Part shown: piece by piece, positions 6,942-13,357 of the stretch
How the letters are laid out: each line of letters starts with the position of its first letter
How positions within the stretch are numbered: position 1 is the stretch's first letter
NCBI GenBank assembly: GCA_910589115.1
Contig: CAJUSB010000077.1
Span: forward strand, 1 to 16,157
Direction of reading: 5' to 3'
Length of the DNA stretch: 16,157 nt
Source of the DNA: an uncultured Clostridia bacterium
GTDB taxonomy: Bacteria; Bacillota; Clostridia; Oscillospirales; Butyricicoccaceae
Notes under the pieces: generated by a model
Told to the model about the DNA's origin: nothing
The model's database searches: none
What the model saw: only the letters and a program-made list of their open reading frames with translations
Translations under genes and position numbers: made by a program

Positions 6942-8015
6942 ATGCCTGCAACGTTGAATTTTTTTGATACTTACATCCTTATAGCGGTAATGGAGGAGGT
7001 CGTGCCGAACGCGTTCTTCTTCCGTGACCGTTATTTCCCCACCGGGGAAGGGGATGTTTTCGCCGCCGACAAGGTGCTGACCGAGTACCGCAGGGGCGAC
7101 CGCAAGATGGCGGCGTTTGTCTCTGAGCGCATCGGGGACATTCCCATGGACCGCATCGGATACGAGATCCACGAGCTTCAGCCCGCGTTTATCGGGGTTT
7201 CCCGTCTGCTGACTGTGGACGAGTTGAGGAAGCGCGGTTTTGGCGAAGCGCTTTATGCCAATTCCACGCCTGCCCAGCGTGCCGCGCGGCTCCAGATGGA
7301 CGATATGAGGGATATGGATCTCCGTCTCCGCCGCCGTGAGGAGTGGATGGCCGTCAACACCATGCTTGAGAATGCCTGCTTCATTCAGGAGTATGTGGAC
7401 GCAGAAACCAAGGGCAAGGCACTCAGCGTGAAGTTCTATGAGGGGACCAGTGACCACCTTTACACCGTGGCGGCTCCCTGGACGACCTTTGCGGAGATGC
7501 GGCAGGACGTTATCGCCATGTGCCGGATGCTGTCCTATCGCGGTCTGCCCGTGGCAGATCTGCTTCTTGGCACCCAAACGGCGGACGCCATTCTTCAGTT
7601 TGAAGACCTTCAGAAGCTGCTGGACAAAAACAGCGGCATTGCCATCGGGGCTATCAATGAGCAACTGTCCAGATACACCGGTGTGGTCCTGTTGGGGACG
7701 CTCAACTTTGGAGGCTTCCGGCTGAACCTTATTTCGGTAGATGAAAGCTACATGGACGACGACGGCAAAACCAAGCCCTATTTCCCTGTAGACGCCGCTA
7801 TGGTGACGGCTCCGAACTGTGGGCACCTGATGTACGGGCAGATCACCCAGATTGATTACGGCAGCACCGAATGCACCTCCCACCCTGGCATTCGTGTGCC
7901 GAAGTTCACGCTGGATCAGGACAAGGATACCCGTAAGCTCCGTCTGGCCTCCCGGCCTTTGGCGGCTCCTCGGAACTACTGTCCTTACATCCTTGCGAAA
8001 AAGGTGGTGAGCTGA
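6942..8015 (+). CDS. Major capsid protein (lambda gpE family)
   Basis: This encodes 357 residues against about 341 in lambda gpE. The start is the ATG at 6942, ten bases after an excellent AAGGAGG (6925-6931), as expected for the most abundant virion protein. It forms the icosahedral shell in the HK97-like fold. Visible gpE-type landmarks are the FFFRDRYFPTGEGDVFAADKV block near residues 24-44, the polar TEYRRGDRKMAAFVSERIGD stretch that follows, the RRREEWMAVNTML helix at about 129-141, and the late C-terminal domain with KTKPYFPVDAAMVTAPN. No separate N-terminal cleaved region is apparent, in keeping with gpE-type capsids that use a separate scaffold. It lies directly downstream of the decoration gene. 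Confidence 0.93.
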   Translation: MPATLNFFDTYILIAVMEEVVPNAFFFRDRYFPTGEGDVFAADKVLTEYRRGDRKMAAFVSERIGDIPMDRIGYEIHELQPAFIGVSRLLTVDELRKRGFGEALYANSTPAQRAARLQMDDMRDMDLRLRRREEWMAVNTMLENACFIQEYVDAETKGKALSVKFYEGTSDHLYTVAAPWTTFAEMRQDVIAMCRMLSYRGLPVADLLLGTQTADAILQFEDLQKLLDKNSGIAIGAINEQLSRYTGVVLLGTLNFGGFRLNLISVDESYMDDDGKTKPYFPVDAAMVTAPNCGHLMYGQITQIDYGSTECTSHPGIRVPKFTLDQDKDTRKLRLASRPLAAPRNYCPYILAKKVVS

Positions 8016-8016
8016 G

Positions 8017-8484
8017 ATGCGGGAGGTTGTGATCAGAACCGGCGTTTATGGCAGAAGGACAGCAAACGGCCGGGTAGCGCCTGTGTCCAAGGGAGAGCGG
8101 GTGACTCTTTCGGATGAGGAGGCGGCGCGGCTGGCAGACCTTGGCATTGCCGTTTATGCAGACGCCGCCGAAGCGCCCGCCGGTTCCTCCTCCGAGCCTT
8201 CCTCCGACATTGAACGCGCACCCGAACCGCCGTCCGATAGCCCTGACGCACATCCTGCCGGGGAAGCTGGCACAGACAGCGGGGAGAAGGTTTCGTCCGA
8301 TGTGGACATTGTTCGACTGGAACGGATGCCAAAGTTAGATTTGGAGCAGATGGCTGCGGATTTGGGTGTGAATATTTCCCGTGCGAAGACCAAGCATGAC
8401 CTTGCCATGCTGATTGCCGCCGCCGGAGAAGCGGAAGACGGCGAGGCCCCGCCTAACCTTGATACGGGGGATATCGTGCGATGA
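8017..8484 (+). CDS. gpFI-position head protein with C-terminal HeH/SAP-like domain
   Basis: This encodes 155 residues, starting one base after the capsid stop and using AAGGTGGTGA at 8001-8010. Three parts are visible: a small N-terminal beta domain (about 1-47) with the 'PVSKGERVTLSDEEAARLADLGIA' layout common in small phage head proteins, a long acidic Pro/Ser/Glu linker (48-93), and a compact helical C-terminal domain (about 99-136). The last has the helix-extended-helix pattern LERMPKLDLEQMAADLGVNI followed by AKTKHDLAMLI, resembling SAP, LEM or Rho-N modules. Its place matches lambda gpFI, which helps terminase dock on proheads. The sequence itself does not prove homology. It overlaps the next gene by four bases (ATGA). 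Confidence 0.65.
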   Translation: MREVVIRTGVYGRRTANGRVAPVSKGERVTLSDEEAARLADLGIAVYADAAEAPAGSSSEPSSDIERAPEPPSDSPDAHPAGEAGTDSGEKVSSDVDIVRLERMPKLDLEQMAADLGVNISRAKTKHDLAMLIAAAGEAEDGEAPPNLDTGDIVR

Positions 8485-8846
8485 GCAAGTTCAAGGATAT
8501 GATTCAGAGAGACATCAGAAAGGTCTTTCTGAATACGAATGAATTTGCCGAACGGCGCACGATCCGCTACGATGGGGTGGAATACACTGACATCCCTGTG
8601 GTGCTTGAAGGGCCTGCGAATGAGAAGCGCAATAGGCTGACAGATGATCATGTACAGGGCCTGTATCTTGTGACCGCCGTCCTCTACTGCGCCTTGGAGG
8701 GTCTGGGCGGCATGGTTCCCAAACAGGGCGACAGCCTGGAAATTACCACGCGCGAGGGCGGTAATTTCTTTCAGGAATTTTATGTTGCGGCGGCGACCAG
8801 CAACATGGGGATGCTGCATATTGAATTGGAGGCGATGGCACAGTGA
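8481..8846 (+). CDS. Head-tail joining protein (lambda gpFII-like)
   Basis: This encodes 121 residues, nearly the length of gpFII (117). It starts in an ATGA overlap with the preceding stop. It contains the N-terminal FKDMIQRDIRKVFLNTNEFAE block (about 4-24) followed by beta strands RTIRYDGVEYTDIPVVLE. The 'D-x-x-x-V-F-L-N-x-x-E-F-A' pattern is a typical signature of the Phage_attach/FII family. gpFII binds below gpW at the portal and presents the surface that the tail attaches to. Residues near 83-110 (KQGDSLEITTREGGNFFQEFYVAAATSN) supply the rest of the barrel. This is the last clearly lambda-like head gene, and what follows belongs to a contractile tail. It ends in a GTGA overlap with the next gene. 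Confidence 0.8.
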   Translation: MSKFKDMIQRDIRKVFLNTNEFAERRTIRYDGVEYTDIPVVLEGPANEKRNRLTDDHVQGLYLVTAVLYCALEGLGGMVPKQGDSLEITTREGGNFFQEFYVAAATSNMGMLHIELEAMAQ

Positions 8847-9496
8847 GCGCGTTCCGTATAGACGCCATCGGGCAGGAGGAACTTGACCGCGTACAGGCGC
8901 TGCTCTCCGGTGTTGAGGGCGGCATGGCTAAAGTGGTCAGGGAAGCGCTTTCCAGAGCCGCCTCCCACCTGCGTACCACCAGTGTCAAGGCCATTCGGGA
9001 GAAATATGCGATTTCCGCCGCGGGAATCCGCGACAACGAGACGATTAGCATTTCAAATCTCGTAGGAGCGGGAGGTAATCAGGTATGGATTAAATTCGCG
9101 GGCAAGAAGATACCGCTGTACCGGTATGACGGAGCAGCGCCCGCTACGCCTACGCAGGATATCAGTCGCTGGGTGATGGCGGTAATTAGCGGGCAGGAGC
9201 GGTGGGTACATCCCGGTGTCGCGGCGCGCGGCCACGTCAGGAAGGATACGTCTTCCACCCAGTTCGAGAGCGCTTTTGTTGCAAAAATGCGTTCCGGCCA
9301 TGTGGGAATTTTCGAGCGCACCGGCGGAAAAACCGCGAGCGGTGGAGATGCCATTCGAGAACTGATGGGGCTTTCCGTTCCTCAGATGCTGGGTAATGAA
9401 GAAGTGCAGGAAAGCTTGGCAAAGGATGCCATGAAAGTGTTTCAGGGTCGGCTGGAACACAATGTGACGGCAATTCTGAGCGGGATTTGGAGGTAA
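8843..9496 (+). CDS. Tail completion / minor tail protein Z-like
   Basis: This encodes 217 residues, beginning with GTG in a GTGA overlap, with GGAGG at 8828-8832. Features recalling prophage minor tail protein Z (lambda gpZ, 192 residues) are the N-terminal helical part (residues 11-55, with many Ala/Arg residues), the RTTSVKAIREKYAISAAGIRDN segment around 50-71, and a beta-rich middle with HVGIFERTGGKTASGGDAIREL near 152-173. The paired F-x-R-x-G and I-R-E-L elements are usual in this family. gpZ-type proteins complete the top of the tail so that it can join the head. The position between gpFII-like and tail-terminator genes agrees. Assignment is by pattern and context. No membrane segments are present. 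Confidence 0.72.
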   Translation: MSAFRIDAIGQEELDRVQALLSGVEGGMAKVVREALSRAASHLRTTSVKAIREKYAISAAGIRDNETISISNLVGAGGNQVWIKFAGKKIPLYRYDGAAPATPTQDISRWVMAVISGQERWVHPGVAARGHVRKDTSSTQFESAFVAKMRSGHVGIFERTGGKTASGGDAIRELMGLSVPQMLGNEEVQESLAKDAMKVFQGRLEHNVTAILSGIWR

Positions 9497-9500
9497 TGGC

Positions 9501-10064
9501 ATGACAAGGGTGATTTTGCTGGAACAGCTGAAGGTGTTTACAGAGGATGTCACGCGCGAGATTCTGCTTCCTGTGCAGATGCAGGAGAAGGACGAAAGCC
9601 AGCCTCCTGACCGGGCGGCTTCGGTTTACGTTCCCCGCCTGCCAAAGCTGAGCGCCTACAAACAGAAAGCCCCGTTCATTACTCATGAAAGCGTCACCAG
9701 CAAGGATATTTTGACGCAAGCTCCGAATGGCTATCAGTTTATGCAGGCAAGCGCTGTTGTGCGGTCCTGCTTTTGCGTGTATCACCCCAATGAACAGGAG
9801 GGCGGGTTGGCGTTGCTGAACCTAATGGAACGGCTTCGGATCGCTCTGCTGGAAACGGTCGTAATCGGGAAACAGTTCACGCTTGACGTGAAAGCAGGAG
9901 TCGAAACGCTGGTGTACCCCAGCAACCCAAATCAGACCGCGAGTTCACTGTTTTATCTTGGAGAGATGATCACGGTATGGAAAATCAAAGGAATTGAAAG
10001 GAAGGTAATCGATGACGAAGAAGGACACGGGCACATCCGAAAAGACGAATATGACCGCCGCTGA
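9501..10064 (+). CDS. Probable tail terminator / neck protein
   Basis: This encodes 187 residues from an ATG seven bases after GGAGG at 9489-9493. I do not recognise the family with certainty. The body is alpha/beta: an N-terminal helix and strand, PRLPKLSAYKQKAPFI (about 46-61), a strand pair near 79-93 (FMQASAVVRSCFCVY), then NEQEGGLALLNLMERLRIALLE (about 96-117), and a C-terminal Y-L-G-E-M-I-T-V-W-K segment (about 151-160). A long amphipathic helix followed by strands, at this length and immediately before the sheath gene, fits tail terminators of contractile phages, which cap the finished tube. The last 53 bases overlap the next gene in another frame, and the tail they encode is charged and probably disordered. 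The function is inferred from position and fold pattern. Confidence 0.6.
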   Translation: MTRVILLEQLKVFTEDVTREILLPVQMQEKDESQPPDRAASVYVPRLPKLSAYKQKAPFITHESVTSKDILTQAPNGYQFMQASAVVRSCFCVYHPNEQEGGLALLNLMERLRIALLETVVIGKQFTLDVKAGVETLVYPSNPNQTASSLFYLGEMITVWKIKGIERKVIDDEEGHGHIRKDEYDRR

Positions 10065-10365
10065 AACGGCGGCTCCCGCGCAGGAAGTAGTCCCCGCAAA
10101 GCCGGAACCGTCAGGCATTTGGTGTTATATCGGCCCGAACCTTGCGGGACTGATACAGTCCGGCAAGGTATTCCGAGGCACGCGGGCAAAGGCTTTGAAA
10201 GAAGCCGCTGCCGCGATTGAAAAGTATCCGCTGGTAAAGACGCTGATTGTTTCCGGAGAAAACTTAGCAGATTCGCGGATGAAAGTAAAAACGCCCGGCA
10301 ATGCGCTGTATAAAAACTATCAGCGGATTGCTGCAAGCCGGGAAACGGGGGTAAATAATGGCTAA
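10012..10365 (+). CDS. Small conserved pre-sheath tail protein, function unknown
   Basis: This encodes 117 residues. The ATG at 10012 follows AAGGAAGG (9998-10005) at good spacing, so it is preferred over the ATG at 10051, although it makes a 53-base overlap with the preceding gene. Residues 1-33 are Thr/Ala/Pro-rich and disordered. Residues about 34-110 form a small alpha/beta domain: WCYIGPNLAGLIQSGKVFRG, then TRAKALKEAAAAIEKYPLVKTLIVSGENLADSR. Small proteins with this 'Y-I-G-P-x-x-x-G-x-I-x-x-G' start are often found directly before sheath genes in contractile phages, where Mu has gp38. Orthology to gp38 is not shown. It ends by overlapping the sheath gene by eight bases. Confidence 0.65.
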   Translation: MTKKDTGTSEKTNMTAAETAAPAQEVVPAKPEPSGIWCYIGPNLAGLIQSGKVFRGTRAKALKEAAAAIEKYPLVKTLIVSGENLADSRMKVKTPGNALYKNYQRIAASRETGVNNG

Positions 10366-11776
10366 TTTAGGCGTACATGTGTATGAACAGGCAACGCCGG
10401 TCAGTACGCCGGTCGTAGCTGATGTCGGCATTCCTTATGTGGTGGGGCTTGCGCCCGTTCACGCTGCCGAAAACCCTGCAAAATCGAACACCCCGGTAAT
10501 CGTCACCAGCTGGTCAGAAGCGGTGGAGAAACTGGGGTTTTCTTATGACTGGAAAACCTACACGCTTTGTGAATTTATTTATTCGCATTTTCAGTTGTAT
10601 GGCTGCCAGCCGGTTATCTTCTGTAATGTTTTCGACCCCGTGAAGATGCGGACGCAGGCCGAAGCGAGGGATTACAACGTAATCGACCGCTGTGCAAAGA
10701 TCCCGTTTGATATGATTGCAGATACGCTGATTGTAAAGAACGGGGAAACGGTACTGGAACAGGATGAAGATTATTCTATTCTGTACGATGAGAATAAAAA
10801 CGCCTGTATTATTGAGCTGTTAAGCACCGGCGAGGCTTATGAAGTGGTTTCGCTTAATGTCAGCGGTTATCAGGTGAAAACGGATGAAATTGTGATCGCT
10901 GATATCGTGGAAGGACTTGGCGAAATTGATTCCTGCATGAACACGGTAGGCGTGATTCCTGACCTGATTTGCGTTCCAGGGTTCTCTCATAACAGCGTTG
11001 TAGCGGCAGTAATGGCAACAAAGGCGGCAGGGATCAACGGCCTGTTCCGTGCAAAGGCAATTATCGATTGCGACAGCGGGGCAGACGGTGTGCGGCAGTA
11101 TTCGGATTTGATTGGTTACAAGAATAAGAATAATTTTGTGGACGAAAACCAAATCCTGTGCTGGCCAATGGTAAAACTCGGTGATTATCAGTTCCATATG
11201 AGCACGCAGCTTGCAGGGCTGATGGCGCAGATTGACACGGAAAACATGGGCTGTCCGTATGAAAGCCCGTCGAATAAGCGGTACCAGATGGACGGCTGCT
11301 GCCTGGAGGATGGCACCGAGGTCAATCTGACCTTTGAACAGTCCTGCATTATTGCCGGTTACGGCATTGTAACGGCGCTTAATTTTATGTCCATGGGCTG
11401 GACATGCCGTAATAACTATACGGCGTGTTACCCATCGAATACGGACGTAAAGGACTACTTTATTCCTGTATCGCGTATGTTCGATTGGGTCGGAAATACC
11501 GTGATCCGTACCTTCTGGAGCAAGCTGGACAAGCCAATGACGCGCCGCTTTGCAGATTCTATTCTGGATACCTGCAATATCTGGCTGAATGGCCTTGTCG
11601 GTATGGAGCGCCTGCTCGGTGCCAGAGCCGAAATGCTGGCAAATGAAAATAACCTGCTTGATCTGATGGCGGGTATTATCAAAATTCACATTTACATGAC
11701 GCCGCCCAGCCCTGCGCAGGAAATTGATTTCATCTTGGAATACGATCCGGCGTATGTAACTGCGGCGTTCTCATAA
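10358..11776 (+). CDS. Contractile tail sheath protein
   Basis: This encodes 472 residues, with an ATG after ACGGGGG. Sheath subunits form the contractile outer helix of the tail, which shortens on host contact and drives the tube through the envelope. The N-terminus (GVHVYEQATPVSTPVVADVGIPYVVGLAP) is the usual sheath start, with a strand exchanged between neighbours. The middle (about 110-190) is a variable inserted domain. The C-terminal half carries WTCRNNYTACYP, the RMFDWVGNTVIRTFWSK block (about 372-388), the MTRRFADSILDTCNIWLNGLVG helix and a terminal beta strand ending EIDFILEYDPAY, all as in P2 FI-type sheaths. The presence of a sheath makes this a myovirus despite the lambda-like head. 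The local base composition is visibly more AT-rich than the head genes. Confidence 0.94.
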   Translation: MANLGVHVYEQATPVSTPVVADVGIPYVVGLAPVHAAENPAKSNTPVIVTSWSEAVEKLGFSYDWKTYTLCEFIYSHFQLYGCQPVIFCNVFDPVKMRTQAEARDYNVIDRCAKIPFDMIADTLIVKNGETVLEQDEDYSILYDENKNACIIELLSTGEAYEVVSLNVSGYQVKTDEIVIADIVEGLGEIDSCMNTVGVIPDLICVPGFSHNSVVAAVMATKAAGINGLFRAKAIIDCDSGADGVRQYSDLIGYKNKNNFVDENQILCWPMVKLGDYQFHMSTQLAGLMAQIDTENMGCPYESPSNKRYQMDGCCLEDGTEVNLTFEQSCIIAGYGIVTALNFMSMGWTCRNNYTACYPSNTDVKDYFIPVSRMFDWVGNTVIRTFWSKLDKPMTRRFADSILDTCNIWLNGLVGMERLLGARAEMLANENNLLDLMAGIIKIHIYMTPPSPAQEIDFILEYDPAYVTAAFS

Positions 11777-11795
11777 CGGAAGGGGGAAAACGAAA

Positions 11796-12314
11796 ATGAG
11801 CCAACAGCCTGCTGTATATATTAACCTTGAAATTTACGAAGACGGCAGAAACCTTTTGGGTGTTGCCAAAGTCCAGCTGCCGTCAATTACTTATCCATGC
11901 GTTACAATTTCCGGTGCTGGCATGATGGGTAATATGGAAGTACCGCTTTATGGCATGGTGGACAACATGACAATGAGCATTGATTTCCTGACTACCACAG
12001 AAGAGGCCGTAAGGTTGGCGGCACCCACCAAGCACCAACTGGATATGAGGGTTGCGGAGGAGTTCTGGGAAGTCGAGACCGCGGAGGTTGACATCTGGGC
12101 TGATAAGTTTGTTGTAATCTGCCGACCGAAGGAAATTGCACCGGGTACGGTTGCACCGATGGCAACTGCCGACACAAAGGGTACTTTTGCGGTCTATTAT
12201 TATGCGGCATACAAAAACGGCAAACAACTCTGGGAAATCGATAAGCGCAATATGAAATGCGTCATTAACGGAGTCGATCATATGGCTCCGGTGCGCAAAG
12301 CGCTCGGTAAGTGA
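11796..12314 (+). CDS. Tail tube protein (P2 FII-like), main tube subunit
   Basis: This encodes 172 residues, starting at an ATG after GGAAGGGGG. Tube subunits stack as hexameric rings inside the sheath and form the DNA channel. The expected tube landmarks are present: an N-terminal strand with the INLEIYEDG motif (9-17), LLGVAKVQLPSI (20-31), the SGAGMMGNMEVPLYG segment (39-53) that corresponds to the conserved loop and strand of P2 FII, and the Y-Y-Y-A-A-Y-K-N-G-K-Q-L-W-E-I strand pair (134-148). Only three cysteines are present. It follows the sheath directly, as in P2 and Mu. A second, related gene follows with no gap, so this copy is taken as the canonical tube because it keeps the full motif set. 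Confidence 0.9.
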   Translation: MSQQPAVYINLEIYEDGRNLLGVAKVQLPSITYPCVTISGAGMMGNMEVPLYGMVDNMTMSIDFLTTTEEAVRLAAPTKHQLDMRVAEEFWEVETAEVDIWADKFVVICRPKEIAPGTVAPMATADTKGTFAVYYYAAYKNGKQLWEIDKRNMKCVINGVDHMAPVRKALGK

Positions 12315-12325
12315 GGTACATGATT

Positions 12326-12844
12326 ATGAAATCTTCTTGTACTTGCATTAACGTGGAAGCATATCAAAATATGAAAGTTATGGGCTGTGTGTTCAAAGCC
12401 GTTTTACCGGTAATTAGCCCTTCGATGGACAAAGATGCTCATATGAGTTTAACGCTTTGTTTTGCAAATCCGATGGACGCCATAAGAGCTCTTAACGTAT
12501 CCGGCGAACAGCAGATTTGCATTAAAGCAGCGACCGAATACTGGGGTGTTGAAGAGGCTGATGTTTGTCTTTGCGCAGAAAAGCATGTTTTGGTTGCAAC
12601 GCCGAAATGCCTTCGTCCAAACCCGATTGCACCGATGGAATTGGGGGGCGCGGTTTGCGAGTATGATGTAAGCTATTATGCCGCCTATTCTGATGGTGAA
12701 AAACTTTGGGAAATCCATCCTAAAAACAAGATTTGTGAAATTGGCGGGGTAGATTACTTAAAAGAAGAACGCGAGGCGCATGTCAAAAGCCAGGTGTCAC
12801 TTCTCCCTGGAGAAAAACTTGCGTTTCAATCGGAAAGGACTTGA
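12326..12844 (+). CDS. Second tail tube paralog, divergent
   Basis: This encodes 172 residues from the ATG at 12326, nine bases after GAGG (12313-12316). In-frame GTG at 12311 (overlapping the upstream stop) and ATG at 12320 are alternatives. The chosen start aligns the N-terminus with the upstream tube (INVEAYQ against INLEIYE). The whole protein is a paralog of its neighbour: E-Y-W-G-V-E-E-A-D-V matches EFWEVETAEV, and YYAAYSDGEKLWEI matches YYAAYKNGKQLWEI. Between LPVI (27-30) and HMSL (39-42) it is about 17 residues shorter, removing the GAGMMG segment, and its C-terminal tail after GVD is 18 residues longer. It has ten cysteines. It may be a specialised tube ring, such as an initiator or cap, or an assembly factor. 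That role is inferred. Confidence 0.8.
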   Translation: MKSSCTCINVEAYQNMKVMGCVFKAVLPVISPSMDKDAHMSLTLCFANPMDAIRALNVSGEQQICIKAATEYWGVEEADVCLCAEKHVLVATPKCLRPNPIAPMELGGAVCEYDVSYYAAYSDGEKLWEIHPKNKICEIGGVDYLKEEREAHVKSQVSLLPGEKLAFQSERT

Positions 12845-12848
12845 TATT

Positions 12849-13211
12849 ATGGAAAAGAAAATTCAGATAGATTACACTCGCACGAAAGTGCAGTTGTCCA
12901 GGCCTGTATTGCATGACGGTAAGGAACTGAACGAAGTTTCTTTCGACTGGGGCAGCCTGACCGGCAAAGATATGCTGGAGATTGAACGGAAAATGAATGC
13001 AGCAGGTAAAACGATGGGGTCTGCACGTTTCTCCGGGGATTTCCTGCTTGGCATGGCGGAACGCGCCAGCGATCAGCATCTGGATAAAGGCTTTTTTGAA
13101 CGTATGCCGCTTGGCGATTATCATAATGTGCGGGACGGCGCAAAGAATTTTTTATTCTATTCGGAACTCCAAAACACGGCTTTGGAAGATGGTTCCGAAG
13201 ACAATGCCTGA
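12849..13211 (+). CDS. Tail assembly chaperone, unshifted form (P2 E / Mu gp41-like)
   Basis: This encodes 120 residues, with an ATG at 12849 nine bases after AAAGGA (12834-12839). An in-frame ATG at 12780 lies inside the previous gene and adds an unrelated basic stretch, so it is rejected. The layout (VQLSRPVLHDGKELNEVSFDWGSLTGKDMLEIERKM, then FSGDFLLGMAERAS) is that of tail assembly chaperones of contractile phages, with a beta hairpin followed by helices. The chaperone binds the tape measure and helps tube subunits polymerise around it. It sits between tube genes and tape measure, as the family always does. A slippery heptamer at 13148-13154 lies 19 codons before the stop. Confidence 0.85.
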   Translation: MEKKIQIDYTRTKVQLSRPVLHDGKELNEVSFDWGSLTGKDMLEIERKMNAAGKTMGSARFSGDFLLGMAERASDQHLDKGFFERMPLGDYHNVRDGAKNFLFYSELQNTALEDGSEDNA

Positions 13212-13345
13212 TCTTGTCAGAGCTTGAAAGTGGTTTCACTGTCGATTGGCTACTGTCCATCCCGCTTATTGAGTTTGGGGAGTGGTGCCAGGTTTGCAGC
13301 GGGCTTGCGCAGGAACGGGCAAACAAGCAGAAAGCACAATCGTAA
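12849..13345 (+). CDS. Tail assembly chaperone, predicted -1 frameshift fusion (E+E'-like)
   Basis: This is the predicted trans-frame product of about 165 residues. The first 102 residues come from the zero frame, ending at the TTA codon 13152-13154. Then 63 residues come from the -1 frame, starting at base 13154 and ending at TAA 13343-13345. The -1 frame is open throughout this interval. Its C-terminal part, beginning LILSELESGFTVDWLLSIPLIEFGEW, looks like real protein: amphipathic helices with conserved-type aromatic positions, as in the extension domains that bind tape measure proteins. It has no ribosome binding site or start codon of its own. Frameshift fusions of this kind are established for P2 E/E' and lambda G/GT. 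Use here is inferred from the signal and the intact extension. Confidence 0.82.
13148..13198 (+). promoter_or_regulatory. Programmed -1 ribosomal frameshift signal
   Basis: T TTT TTA at 13148-13154 is a perfect X-XXY-YYZ slippery heptamer in the phase needed (codons TTT and TTA in the chaperone frame). After a six-base spacer, TCGGAAC at 13161-13167 is exactly complementary to GTTCCGA at 13192-13198, and a flanking T-A pair and G-U pair can extend the stem. Inside its loop, CCAAA at 13169-13173 pairs with TTTGG at 13181-13185. The spacer length and a two-tier stem-loop match known stimulatory elements. The ratio of short to long chaperone is set by such signals in other phages. Confidence 0.85.
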
Positions 13346-13357
13346 GGGGGCTGACTG

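Noticed and set aside
6708..7883. Long antisense open frame (391 codons) across the decoration and capsid genes
   Set aside because: It lies opposite two well-supported genes, has no recognisable motif, and its composition (many His, Arg and Val-Gly runs) is that of a reverse-strand shadow of GC-rich coding DNA.
10820..11689. Antisense open frame opposite the sheath gene
   Set aside because: Shadow of the sheath coding sequence, with no motif and no plausible operon partner on that strand.
12780..12848. Upstream ATG start for the tail chaperone at 12780
   Set aside because: It falls within the second tube gene and adds an unrelated basic stretch, while ATG at 12849 has a proper ribosome binding site and family-like N-terminus.
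13169..13175. C CAA AAC as an alternative slippery site
   Set aside because: The first three bases are not identical, so the P-site tRNA could not re-pair well. T TTT TTA upstream is a far better fit and has the stem at the right distance.
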